The notes beneath the pieces were generated by a model. The model ran no database searches, was not told the origin of the DNA, and worked only from the letters and a program-made list of their open reading frames with translations. Shown here piece by piece: positions 7,060 to 14,808 of a stretch of DNA of 32,800 nt. Source of the stretch: 13-2-20CM-68-14 sp035640035 (GTDB lineage Bacteria > Actinomycetota > Thermoleophilia > Gaiellales > Gaiellaceae). The stretch lies in contig DASQWX010000076.1 of the NCBI GenBank assembly GCA_035640035.1, forward strand, positions 1 to 32,800, given 5' to 3'. Each line of letters opens with the position of its first letter. The first letter of the stretch is position 1. Both the position numbers and the translations under genes were made by a program.

Positions 7060-8214
7060 CCACCCGAAGGGCCTGCCAGCCCACCGCTGCTGAAGCACCT
7101 CAACGAGCGAACAGTGCTCGACACGATCCGTGCCGGAGCGCCGATCTCCCGCGCCGAGATCTCGCGGCGAGCGGGAATCTCGAAACCGACCGTCTCGCTC
7201 GCGCTCCAGTCCCTTCTCGATGCGGGCCTCGTCCGCGAGGCCGAGCGCAGGCCAGACGGGCCCGGTTACGGGGCCGTCTACTTCGAGCCGGTGCCGGAGG
7301 CCGCGCTCGTGCTGGGGCTCGATCTCGGCGCGAGGTTCGTCCGCGGAGCAGTCTGCGACTTGAACGGGACCGTGCGTGCGCGCCAGGACGTCGAGCTCGC
7401 GGTCGCCGATGCCGCCGAGGCGATTCCGACGAGCGAGCGCCTGCAGGCGGTGCTGCTCGCGTCGGCTGGGCTCGACGCCGAGCTCGTCGACAGCGTCGTG
7501 GTCGGCGTGCCGGGCGTCCCGGACCGTGGCACGGGCGTCGTCCACCTTGTCGAGAACGTCGCCGGTCTCGAGGGCCAGCCCTTCGGGCCCGAGCTGGGGA
7601 ACGCGCTCGGCGTGCCTGTGACGCTCGAGAACGACATCAACCTCGCCGCCCTCGGCGAGCAGTGGCAGGGTGTCGCCCAAGGGGTCGACGACTTCGTCTT
7701 CCTCTCGGTCGGCACCGGCATGGGTGCCGGGCTGGTCCTCGGGGGCGAGCTTCACCGCGGTCGCCACGGCGCCGCCGGCGAGATCGATTTCGCCCTCGCG
7801 GCGTTCGACGGCGTCGACCCCGCCGCGCCTCAGGTCGCGCAACTGGCCGCCGACCTCGCCGACCGCCGCGCCGACCCACGCGCAGTCTTCGGCGCCGCCC
7901 GCAACGGCGACGACCGCGCACGGGCGGTTGTCGACGAGGTCGCCCGGCGGATCGCCCTTCACGTCGCGCCGGTCGCCGCGGTAGCGGACGTCGAGCTCGT
8001 CGTCCTGGGCGGGGGGATCGGCGCGAACGGCGACTTGCTGCTCGAACCGGTTCGGAGCAGGCTCGCGGAGTGGTTGCCGTATCCGCCGCGCGTCGAGGTC
8101 TCGACGCTCGGGGACGGCGCCGTGCTGACCGGAGCGCTGGCGATCGGGCTCCGTACGGCGCTCGACAGTGTCTTCGACCGTCGCTCCCAGCGGAAGGTCA
8201 GCGCGCGATCGTGA
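7057..8214 (+). CDS. ROK-family transcriptional repressor (NagC/Mlc/XylR-like)
   Basis: The product is 385 residues. An N-terminal winged helix-turn-helix (about 18-65; ISRAEISRRAGISKPTVSLA) precedes a ROK sugar-kinase-like domain with LGLDLGARFVRGAVCD (86-101), GVPGVPD, ENDINLAALGEQ and SVGTGMGAG. Such proteins repress sugar-uptake operons until they bind the sugar or its 6-phosphate. The usual zinc-binding CxCGxxGCxE motif after HRGRHGAAGE is absent, so it is probably a regulator without kinase activity. The ATG at 7057 is chosen; a TTG at 7018 is an in-frame alternative. It is divergent from the sugar importer operon, its likely target. Its last 17 bases overlap the convergent SIS gene. 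Confidence 0.9.
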   Translation: MPPEGPASPPLLKHLNERTVLDTIRAGAPISRAEISRRAGISKPTVSLALQSLLDAGLVREAERRPDGPGYGAVYFEPVPEAALVLGLDLGARFVRGAVCDLNGTVRARQDVELAVADAAEAIPTSERLQAVLLASAGLDAELVDSVVVGVPGVPDRGTGVVHLVENVAGLEGQPFGPELGNALGVPVTLENDINLAALGEQWQGVAQGVDDFVFLSVGTGMGAGLVLGGELHRGRHGAAGEIDFALAAFDGVDPAAPQVAQLAADLADRRADPRAVFGAARNGDDRARAVVDEVARRIALHVAPVAAVADVELVVLGGGIGANGDLLLEPVRSRLAEWLPYPPRVEVSTLGDGAVLTGALAIGLRTALDSVFDRRSQRKVSARS

Positions 8215-9280
8215 CCTTGTTCAGGCCCTCGGGCTTGTCGGCGTCGTAGCCCTTCGCCTGCGCGAGCGCGGCGGCAAAGAGCTGCCCCGGAACGGCGGAG
8301 AGGAGCGGGGCCAGCAACGGCGTCGGCGCCTCCGGAACGGGCAGCGTATAGGGCGCCTCGATCTCCTCCGCTGCGCTGCCGGAGGCGACGATCGTCGCAC
8401 CCGCGTGGCGCACCCGCGTCGCCGCCTCGACCACAGCGGGCAGGCTCTCGTCCCGAGAGGCGATCGTCCAGACCGGGAACAGCGAGTCGAGCGCGGCGAC
8501 CGGCCCGTGTGCGAGATCGGTCGCCGTCAGCGGCTCTGCGGCGATGCGGCACGTCTCCGTCAGCTTCAGCGCCACCTCACGGGCCGTCGCGAACTCGAGG
8601 CCGCGGCCGATCGCATACATCCGACCGACGTACGCGAAAGAGGTCGCGACCGGCCGCACGGCAGCCTCGAGCGGGTGGAGGGATCGGGAAAGGAGCTCTG
8701 CAGTCCTGCGCAGCCCGTCCGCGAGCTCGGTCCCGCGGCCGGCGATGCCACCGGCGAGCAGGGCGAGCGCGGCCAGCTGGTTGAGGTAGGTCTTCGTCGC
8801 GGCGACCGCGCGCTCGTCGCCCGCGGCGAGCGGCAGCGTCGCGTCGGAGGCCCGCTCGAGCTCACTCCCGGAAGCGTTCGTCAAAGCGACGGTGAACGCG
8901 CCGCGCCCGCGAGCGCGCTTGACGTACTCGACGACGTCGGGGGTCCGTCCCGACTGGGAGAGCGCGAGCACGACGGACGACGAGAAGTCCAGCGCGGCGT
9001 CGTAGTAGACGCTCAGCGAGATCGAGTCGCGTACTGCCGTCATGCGCGGGAGCAGCCCGAACGCGTAAACGCCGTAGGTCGCGGCGTTGTCGGAGGAGCC
9101 GTGACCGACGAGGCGGATCAGCGCCGGGGACCGCTCGTCGATCGCGCGGGCAAGCACCGCGTACTCGTTCTCGTGCTCGAGAAGGCTCAGTAGCGCATCG
9201 GGCTGCTCGTGGATCTCCTGCCCGAAGATCTCGCCTGGCGGGCGTCCGTCGTGCTGCGCCGCACTGCTACGCGACGACAC
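8198..9280 (-). CDS. SIS-domain isomerase/deaminase, GlmS-like without glutaminase (NagB-II-type candidate)
   Basis: The product is 360 residues with two SIS sugar-phosphate domains. The first holds RLVGHGSSDNAATYG and LALSQSGRTPDVVEYVK; the second holds YAIGRGLEFATAREVALKLTE and the C-terminal AKGYDADKPEGLNKVT typical of GlmS/AgaS proteins. The N-terminal glutamine amidotransferase domain of true GlmS is missing. Proteins of this form next to nagA act as glucosamine-6-phosphate deaminases (NagB-II), giving fructose-6-phosphate plus ammonia, and no classical nagB is visible here. The start is a GTG at 9280 with SD GGGGAGG four bases upstream; it overlaps the nagA end by 14 bases. The deaminase role is inferred from domain form and context. 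Confidence 0.85.
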   Translation of the reverse strand: MSSRSSAAQHDGRPPGEIFGQEIHEQPDALLSLLEHENEYAVLARAIDERSPALIRLVGHGSSDNAATYGVYAFGLLPRMTAVRDSISLSVYYDAALDFSSSVVLALSQSGRTPDVVEYVKRARGRGAFTVALTNASGSELERASDATLPLAAGDERAVAATKTYLNQLAALALLAGGIAGRGTELADGLRRTAELLSRSLHPLEAAVRPVATSFAYVGRMYAIGRGLEFATAREVALKLTETCRIAAEPLTATDLAHGPVAALDSLFPVWTIASRDESLPAVVEAATRVRHAGATIVASGSAAEEIEAPYTLPVPEAPTPLLAPLLSAVPGQLFAAALAQAKGYDADKPEGLNKVTIAR

Positions 9281-10364
9281 GAGCCTCCCCGCCCACGAGT
9301 ACCCGGTCGACCTCGAGGTTATCGTCGAGGACGACGAGGTCGGCGGGCACTCCGACATCCAGCCGTCCGGCTGAAGGCTCGGCGATCACCCGCGCGGGGA
9401 CGGCGGTGGCCGCGGTCAGGGCGTCCTCGAGTGGCACGCCGAGGTCGTGGAGGTTGCGGACCGCCTCGATCATCGTCAGCAGCGAGCCGGCGAGAACGCC
9501 GTCAGGGCCGCGCGCGATCCCGTCCCGGACCGAGACCTCGAAGCCGCCGAGGCTCGATGCTCCGTCGGCTCCGACCAGGCCGGCACCGGCGATCGCGTCG
9601 GTGACGAGCGCGACCCGGCCGGCAGCGGCACGCCAGACCACCTGTGCGGTCTCGTCCGCCAAGTGAATGCCGTCCATGATGATCTGGACCACCACGTCCG
9701 CGTGGGCAAGCGCAGCGCCGACGAGACCGGGATCCCGATGCCGGAGCGGCCTCATCGCATTGAACAGGTGCGTGACCGTGCGGATTCCTCGGTCGAAGGC
9801 CGCCTCGCCCTCGCCGGCGGTCGCGTCGGTGTGGCCGGCCGAAACCGTTATTCCGCGCAGCTGAAGGAGGTCGATCAGCTCCTCGGCGCCGGGCAGCTCC
9901 GGGGCGAGCGTGACCAGCCGCACGGGCCCCGCTCCGATCAGGCGGGTCAGCAGTCCAGGATCGGGGTCGCGCCGGTACTCCGGCGGATGCGTCCCGAGCC
10001 GAGCCGGCGAGAGGAACGGCCCTTCGAGGTGGACTCCGAGAATTCGCGGACCCGTAGTTGCCGACGGAAGCTCGCGCAGCGCCGCGAGCAGGTGCTCCTC
10101 GGGCGCGGTGATGAACGTCGGCAGGTAAGAGGTGACGCCGCTCTCGAGCAGGGCATCGCCCGCCCTTCCAAAGCCTTCGGCATCGGCATCGAGCAGATCG
10201 ACTCCGCCGAAGCCGTTCACCTGGAGGTCGACGAATCCGGGCGACGCGATCCCGCGGCCGTTCGCTCCGGCGAGACCATAAGCCGCGACGTGCCCGTCGG
10301 CGATCTCGACGTCACCCGGGACGAGCGTCCCGTCGACGAGCGCAGCCTCGACGCCGAGCCTCAT
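9267..10364 (-). CDS. nagA: N-acetylglucosamine-6-phosphate deacetylase
   Basis: The product is 365 residues of the amidohydrolase superfamily. It removes acetate from GlcNAc-6-phosphate to give glucosamine-6-phosphate in the cytoplasm. Key motifs are present: PGFVDLQVNGFGG (42-54), HLEGPF (112-117, metal ligand Glu114), GHTDA (177-181, His178), THLFNAM (198-204, His199), DGIH (231-234), the catalytic Asp256 in VTDA, and GSLLTM. The metal-site start is of the E. coli DxQxNG type rather than HxH. ATG at 10364 overlaps the murQ stop as ATGA. It sits between MurQ, which makes its substrate from MurNAc-6-P, and the SIS protein that would use its product. Confidence 0.96.
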   Translation of the reverse strand: MRLGVEAALVDGTLVPGDVEIADGHVAAYGLAGANGRGIASPGFVDLQVNGFGGVDLLDADAEGFGRAGDALLESGVTSYLPTFITAPEEHLLAALRELPSATTGPRILGVHLEGPFLSPARLGTHPPEYRRDPDPGLLTRLIGAGPVRLVTLAPELPGAEELIDLLQLRGITVSAGHTDATAGEGEAAFDRGIRTVTHLFNAMRPLRHRDPGLVGAALAHADVVVQIIMDGIHLADETAQVVWRAAAGRVALVTDAIAGAGLVGADGASSLGGFEVSVRDGIARGPDGVLAGSLLTMIEAVRNLHDLGVPLEDALTAATAVPARVIAEPSAGRLDVGVPADLVVLDDNLEVDRVLVGGEARVVA

Positions 10365-11278
10365 TGAAGTGCCCCCCGCACGCTGCCGGCGCTTTCGCCC
10401 AGCCGCGCCCGAGCCGTATCTGTGTCGACGCCGGCGAGCAGCGAGACGATCGCCACCTTTGCGCTGCCACCGGCGGCCGCGAGCGCCTCGTCGACCTCGC
10501 CGTCATCCGCGCCCGTCGCGAGCCGGACGGCGCGTCGAGCCCGGGCGCGCTGCTTCTCGTTCGCCCCTGCGACGTCGACCATCAGGTCGCCGTAGGTCTT
10601 GCCGAGTCGAACCATCGAGATGGTGGAGATCGCGTTGAGAACGAGCTTCTGGGCCGTTCCGGCCTTCAGCCGGGTGGAGCCCGAGATCACCTCCGGGCCG
10701 ACGACGACCGCAATCGTGTGCTGGGCGATGCGCGCAAGCTCGGAATCGGGGGTAGAGACGATGCAGACCGTGAGTGCACCTTCGGCGGCGGCCGCCTCGA
10801 GCGCGCCGACCACGAACGGCGTCCGGCCGCTCGCGCTGACGCCGACGACAGCGTCGTGGTCCGAGACGTCGATGGCGCGCACGGCGTCGGCCCCGGCCTG
10901 CGGATCGTCTTCAGCCGCGTCGCGGTGGGCCGCCGAGGGCAGCCCAGCCCCGGCGACGAGCGCGACGACGCGCCCCGGCTCGCTGGAGAAGGTCGACTCG
11001 CACTCGGACGCATCGAGCTCTGCGAGGCGGCCCGACGTCCCTGCCCCTGCGTAAACGAGACGGCCGCCGTCTCGAAGCCTGTCGACGATCGCATCGAGCG
11101 CCGCGGCGAGCTCGTCCCGCGCCGCTGCAACTGCAGCCGGAACGCTCGCATCCTCGCGGTTGACGAGCTCGACGAGCTCCCGGGTCGTGAGCTCGTCGTA
11201 GTCCGCAGTTTGTGGCAGTCGGCCCTCGGTGACGAGTTCGTCCAATCGAGGCCTGTCCGTCTGCTCGCTGCTGGCCAC
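10361..11278 (-). CDS. murQ: N-acetylmuramic acid 6-phosphate etherase
   Basis: The product is 305 residues. It cleaves the lactyl ether of MurNAc-6-phosphate to give GlcNAc-6-phosphate and D-lactate, the key step of peptidoglycan-sugar recycling. Diagnostic stretches are RLVYAGAGTSGRLAELDASE (73-92), GVSASGRTPFVVGAL, EVISGSTRLKAGTAQK and GKTYGDLMVDV, all matching MurQ/GCKR-type SIS proteins. The N-terminus (TEGRLPQTADYDELTTRELV) also fits. The start is the GTG at 11278. No good SD precedes it, but a -10-like TAGACT ends seven bases upstream, so the mRNA may be leaderless. It is the first gene of the murQ-nagA-SIS operon. Confidence 0.96.
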   Translation of the reverse strand: MASSEQTDRPRLDELVTEGRLPQTADYDELTTRELVELVNREDASVPAAVAAARDELAAALDAIVDRLRDGGRLVYAGAGTSGRLAELDASECESTFSSEPGRVVALVAGAGLPSAAHRDAAEDDPQAGADAVRAIDVSDHDAVVGVSASGRTPFVVGALEAAAAEGALTVCIVSTPDSELARIAQHTIAVVVGPEVISGSTRLKAGTAQKLVLNAISTISMVRLGKTYGDLMVDVAGANEKQRARARRAVRLATGADDGEVDEALAAAGGSAKVAIVSLLAGVDTDTARARLGESAGSVRGALQ

Positions 11279-11284
11279 GGGCGC

Positions 11285-11321
11285 AGTCTACGCGCAGCAC
11301 TGCGTAGTGGTCAATACCATT
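11285..11321 (-). promoter_or_regulatory. murQ operon promoter overlapped by a GntR-type operator candidate
   Basis: On the minus strand a -35 TTGACC (11309-11314) and a -10 TAGACT (11285-11290) are 18 bp apart, with the expected start at about 11278, the murQ GTG itself. The -35 lies inside AGTGGTCAATACCATT (11306-11321), whose core TGGT-CAAT-ACCA resembles the DasR/NagR box TGGTCTAGACCA. The neighbouring GntR/UTRA protein is the natural candidate to bind it. Confidence 0.55.
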
Positions 11322-11341
11322 TCGAGCCCTCTATCACCATC

Positions 11342-11376
11342 TGGTCTTGTTTTTGTCTGGCGCGGTCTCGTATGCT
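11342..11376 (+). promoter_or_regulatory. Promoter of the ATPase-GntR genes with TGGTC half-site
   Basis: Plus-strand -35-like TTGTTT (11347-11352) and -10-like TATGCT (11371-11376) are 18 bp apart, 12 bp ahead of the ATG at 11389. TGGTCTTG at 11342-11349 overlaps the -35 and shares the TGGTCTT string with 13337-13343. It is weaker than the murQ-side site because only one half-site is clear. Confidence 0.4.
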
Positions 11377-11388
11377 GCGTCCTCCGGA

Positions 11389-12585
11389 ATGGCAGAGCTT
11401 CTGCTCGAACACGTCACGAAGGTCTTTCCCGGCGGGGTCGTCGCGGTCGACGATGTCTCGCTCCGGATCGCGGACGGCGAGTTCATCGTCCTGGTCGGTC
11501 CGTCGGGCTGCGGGAAATCGACGCTGCTGCGGATGGTCGCGGGCTTGGAAGAGGTCACCGAGGGCGAGATTTCCATCGGGGAGCGGGACGTAACCGATCT
11601 CGCGCCCCGCGCCCGCGACGTCGCGATGGTCTTCCAGAGCTACGCGCTCTACCCGCACATGAGCGTGCGGCAGAACATCGCGTACGGCCTGAAGGTGCGC
11701 AAGACCGGCAAGGACGAGATCCAACGGCGCGTGGGCGAGGTCGCCGAGATGCTCGGCCTCACCGAGCTGCTCGACCGCCGGCCGGCCCATCTGTCGGGCG
11801 GACAGCGCCAGCGTGTCGCGATGGGCCGCGCGATCGTCCGCGAGCCGAAGGCGTTCCTGATGGACGAGCCCCTCTCCAACCTCGACGCCAAGCTCCGCGT
11901 CGGCATGCGCGCGTCGCTCGTGCAGCTGCACACGCGACTTCGGACAACCACGATCTACGTCACGCACGACCAGACCGAGGCGATGACGCTCGGCCAGCGC
12001 GTCGCGGTCATGCGCGACGGCCGCGTTCTCCAGGTCGACTCGCCCCAGCGCCTGTACCACGAGCCGCGCGACCTCTTCGTCGCCGCCTTCATCGGGACTC
12101 CGGCGATGAACCTCGTCGAGGCCGAGATCGCAGGCGACGAGGCCGTATTCGGGCAATTCCGTGTTCCGCTCGATTCTTCGCGCCGGCCTCCGACCCACGT
12201 CGGCGGTCGCGTCGTCCTCGGCATTCGGCCCGAGAGCTTCGAGGACGCGGATGTGGCCAGGCCCGGAGCGCCGGCAATCGACGTCACGCCCGTCGTCGTC
12301 GAGGAGCTGGGCTCCGACGCCCATATCTTCTTCCCTGTCGACGCACCGAAGATGGCCGCAGAAACCCCTGAACAAAGCGAAGACGCAACCTTGCTCGCCG
12401 AGGACCAGCCGCTCTTCAGCGCCCGTGTCGACCCGCGAACACGGGCTCGGGTCGGCGGCAGTCTCCGCCTGGCACTCGACCCCTCGCGGTTCCACTTCTT
12501 CGATCGCGAGACCGGGGCGAGCCTGACCGCGGCCGAGGCGCCGTCGTCTTCCGAGCCACGCGAGATCGTGACCGCCGCCCCGTGA
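11389..12585 (+). CDS. Sugar ABC transporter ATP-binding protein (UgpC/MsmK type), second copy
   Basis: The product is 398 residues. Walker A GPSGCGKS (37-44), Q-loop FQSYALYPHMS, signature LSGGQRQR, Walker B AFLMDEPLSNLD and H-loop VTHDQTEA are all intact. The C-terminal TOBE region (about 235-385) is longer than in the 353-residue ATPase at 375-1436. It would energise the second importer (binding protein and permeases at 13487-16657). The ATG at 11389 is chosen because family members start M-A-x-L-x-x-E-x-V-x-K; an ATG at 11347 would lie inside the promoter. It overlaps the GntR gene by four bases (GTGA), so the ATPase and regulator are coupled. Confidence 0.93.
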   Translation: MAELLLEHVTKVFPGGVVAVDDVSLRIADGEFIVLVGPSGCGKSTLLRMVAGLEEVTEGEISIGERDVTDLAPRARDVAMVFQSYALYPHMSVRQNIAYGLKVRKTGKDEIQRRVGEVAEMLGLTELLDRRPAHLSGGQRQRVAMGRAIVREPKAFLMDEPLSNLDAKLRVGMRASLVQLHTRLRTTTIYVTHDQTEAMTLGQRVAVMRDGRVLQVDSPQRLYHEPRDLFVAAFIGTPAMNLVEAEIAGDEAVFGQFRVPLDSSRRPPTHVGGRVVLGIRPESFEDADVARPGAPAIDVTPVVVEELGSDAHIFFPVDAPKMAAETPEQSEDATLLAEDQPLFSARVDPRTRARVGGSLRLALDPSRFHFFDRETGASLTAAEAPSSSEPREIVTAAP

Positions 12586-13331
12586 CGAAGCAGCGCGAGA
12601 CTCGAGAGCGCGTCCTCGACCTGATCGAGGGGCTCGGCCTTGGCGACGCCATCCCGTCCGAGCGCCAGCTGAGCGCCGATCTCGGCGTTTCACGGCTGAC
12701 GGTGCGCGCCGCGCTCGACGACCTCGTCCGCGACGGCTACCTCGTGCGGCGCCGCGGTTCCGGGACGTTCGTCAGCGAGCCGAAGATCGCGCAGGAGTTG
12801 ACCATGACCTCATTCACCGAGGACATGCGTCGCCGGGGCATGAAGCCGACAAGCCGGACGCTCAGCCTCGAGGTTGTCCCGGCCGGAGCCCAGCTCGGCC
12901 GCTACCTCCATGTCTCGCCGTCGGAGCCCATCGTCGTCGTCAAGCGCCTCCGGCTCGCAGACCGCGAGACGATGGCGATCGAGACGCTTCACGTGCGCGA
13001 GTCTCTCGTCCCGGGCCTCGACGGCAAGGACCTCGAGAAGCACTCCTTCTACGAGCTGCTGCGCGATAGATACGGAACAGTGATCGCCGACGGCGTCCAA
13101 ACGATCGAGCCGACCGTGACAGACGAGGAGGAGTCGGCTGCGCTCGGCGTGCCACTCCATTCCCCCGCTTTTCTCTTCGAGCGCTTCACTCGCGACGCCG
13201 AGGGCAGCATGGTCGAGTTCGTGCGGTCGATCTACCGCGGCGACCGGTACCGGATCGTTACGGACCTGAGCACGCAGCCGGAGGCCCGTGACGCGCGCGC
13301 CCCGCGGCTGGACGGCCGAAACGGCTCGTAG
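12582..13331 (+). CDS. GntR-family regulator, HutC/UTRA subfamily (NagR/DasR-like candidate)
   Basis: The product is 249 residues. An N-terminal winged helix (about 8-64; IPSERQLSADLGVSRLTVRA and GSGTFVSEP) is followed by a UTRA effector domain (about 78-238; MTSFTEDMRRRGMKPTSRTL, later FLFERFTRDAEGSMVEFVRS). UTRA regulators of the NagR/DasR group sense glucosamine-6-phosphate or GlcNAc-6-phosphate and bind TGGTCTAGACCA-like sites; related sequences occur at 11306-11321, 11342 and 13336-13400. The GTG start overlaps the ATPase stop. The surrounding enzymes make an amino-sugar phosphate effector likely; this is inference. Confidence 0.9.
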   Translation: MTKQRETRERVLDLIEGLGLGDAIPSERQLSADLGVSRLTVRAALDDLVRDGYLVRRRGSGTFVSEPKIAQELTMTSFTEDMRRRGMKPTSRTLSLEVVPAGAQLGRYLHVSPSEPIVVVKRLRLADRETMAIETLHVRESLVPGLDGKDLEKHSFYELLRDRYGTVIADGVQTIEPTVTDEEESAALGVPLHSPAFLFERFTRDAEGSMVEFVRSIYRGDRYRIVTDLSTQPEARDARAPRLDGRNGS

Positions 13332-13335
13332 AAAA

Positions 13336-13400
13336 TTGGTCTTGACATTCTCCCAAGTGGTATGAGAAAGTCACGAACCGTGGCAAAGTGGTATGTACCA
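13336..13400 (+). promoter_or_regulatory. Promoter/leader of the second importer operon with two or three GntR-type operator candidates
   Basis: A -35 box TTGACA lies at 13342-13347 inside TTGGTCTTGACATT, itself similar to the DasR-type box. A half-site AGTGGTATG lies at 13356-13364 and a dyad TGGTA-TG-TACCA at 13389-13400, with perfect 5-bp arms. The -10 is weak (possibly GAAAGT at 13366-13371, 18 bp spacing). The 155-bp gap between the GntR stop and the binding-protein ATG otherwise shows no gene. Confidence 0.5.
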
Positions 13401-13486
13401 GCATCCCGGCCGGCCCACGCCGCTTCCGAGTCGCCACAGGGGAAGAGCAAGCGTGGGCGGTCCACCAACCAGTTGGGGGATCGTCA

Positions 13487-14776
13487 ATGAAGACACGCAT
13501 CATTGCCGCCGTCGCGCTTGCGGCCGCGCTCGCAATCCCGGCTTCGACCGCGTCGGGCGGCACCACAAAGGCCTCGGCCACGAAGATCGTCGTCTGGCTC
13601 CAGACGGACGCACAGAACGGCTGGCCGACCGCGGTCGCGGCCGCGAACAGCGCATTCAAGGCGCAGCACCCCGGAGCCGACGTGGACGTCCAGTACCAGC
13701 AGTGGACGACCCACCTGCCGAAGTTCGACGCAGCGATCGCGGCCGGTGACGTCCCCGACGTCATCGAGATGGGCAACACCGAGACGACCGGGTACATGGC
13801 CGCCGGCGCGTTCGCCTCGCTGAAGGCGAAGAACTACCCGAACTCGCGCACGTGGCTGACCGCGCTCAAGCAGTCGTGCTCCTTCGGCGGCAAGCTCTAC
13901 TGCATCCCGTATTACGCGGGCGCGCGAGCGGTCATCTACCGCAAGGACCTCTACCGCAGCGTCGGCCAGCGATCCGCTCCGAAGACGTACAAGCAATTCC
14001 TTTCCGTCGGCAAGAAGCTGATGAAGAAGTACGGCAAGAACCCGAACTTCTCCGCCTTCTACGAGCCCGGCCAGAACTGGTACGTCGCCATGTCCTTCGT
14101 CGCCGACTACGGCGGCCAGATCGCCGTAAACAAGGGCGGCAAGTGGAAGGGCACGCTCGACTCGCCGCAGGCGATCAAGGCGTTGACCGTGTTCAAGAGC
14201 ATGGTCAGGAGCCTCTCGAGGGCGAGCAAGACGAACGACGAATCCCATCCATTCCCGAGCATTCCGTTCGCCAAGGGGCGCGCGGCCGCGTTCATCGGCA
14301 ACGGCTGGGAGTGGCCGTACGTGTTCGACCCGAAGGGTGGCGCCGCACCCAAGTCCTTCGCGGCCAAGATGGGTGCCTACCCAATGCCGAGCCATATCGC
14401 CGGCCGGTATACGCCGACCTTCCTCGGTGGCTCCGACCTCGCGATTCCCGGCCAGAGCAAGAACAAGTCGCTCGCGGCTGATTGGATCAAGGCGTTCACG
14501 AACTCGAGCAACGAGCGCGTGTTCGCCAAGGCCGGAAACATCGCGAACACGACCACACTGCTCGACGTCAACAAGACGAATCCGCAACTGGCGCCGTTCG
14601 CGAAGGCGGCGAAGTACAGCTGGTTCGTCCCGACCGCGCCCAACTGGGTCAAGGTCGAGAAAGCCAACATCCTGAAGAACATGTTGACGGCGATCCTCAC
14701 GAACCGCACCACCGTGGCGAAGGGGGCGGCCAAGGCCAGCTCTCAGATCACGAAGATCCTGAACACCAAGTCGTGA
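13487..14776 (+). CDS. Sugar-binding protein of second ABC importer (SBP family 1)
   Basis: The product is 429 residues. A Sec signal peptide (basic MKTR, hydrophobic core to about residue 22, then ASTASG) is not followed by a lipobox cysteine, unlike the other SBP in this window. The mature part has the family-1 solute-binding fold (KIVVWLQTDAQNGWPTAVAA, DVPDVIEMGNTETTGYMA, FIGNGWEWPY). It is lysine- and alanine-rich, like many secreted actinobacterial SBPs. The ATG at 13487 is preceded by GGGGGA. It heads the operon SBP-permease-permease-NagZ, so its ligand is probably an amino sugar or muropeptide-derived sugar. The hairpin after its stop may raise its level relative to the permeases. Confidence 0.92.
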   Translation: MKTRIIAAVALAAALAIPASTASGGTTKASATKIVVWLQTDAQNGWPTAVAAANSAFKAQHPGADVDVQYQQWTTHLPKFDAAIAAGDVPDVIEMGNTETTGYMAAGAFASLKAKNYPNSRTWLTALKQSCSFGGKLYCIPYYAGARAVIYRKDLYRSVGQRSAPKTYKQFLSVGKKLMKKYGKNPNFSAFYEPGQNWYVAMSFVADYGGQIAVNKGGKWKGTLDSPQAIKALTVFKSMVRSLSRASKTNDESHPFPSIPFAKGRAAAFIGNGWEWPYVFDPKGGAAPKSFAAKMGAYPMPSHIAGRYTPTFLGGSDLAIPGQSKNKSLAADWIKAFTNSSNERVFAKAGNIANTTTLLDVNKTNPQLAPFAKAAKYSWFVPTAPNWVKVEKANILKNMLTAILTNRTTVAKGAAKASSQITKILNTKS

Positions 14777-14808
14777 GAGACGCATCGGGAAGCGGGATGC
14801 TCTTCACG
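14772..14808 (+). promoter_or_regulatory. Stem-loop between binding-protein stop and permease start
   Basis: CGTGAG (14772-14777), GA (14779-14780) and GCATC (14782-14786) pair with GATGC (14796-14800), TC (14801-14802) and TTCACG (14803-14808). This gives about 13 bp, including one G-T pair, with two 1-nt bulges and a 9-nt loop. The stem takes in the TGA of the SBP gene and reaches the first base of the permease GTG. Such stems commonly stabilise the SBP message and lower permease translation. No T-tract follows, so it is not a classic terminator. Confidence 0.6.
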
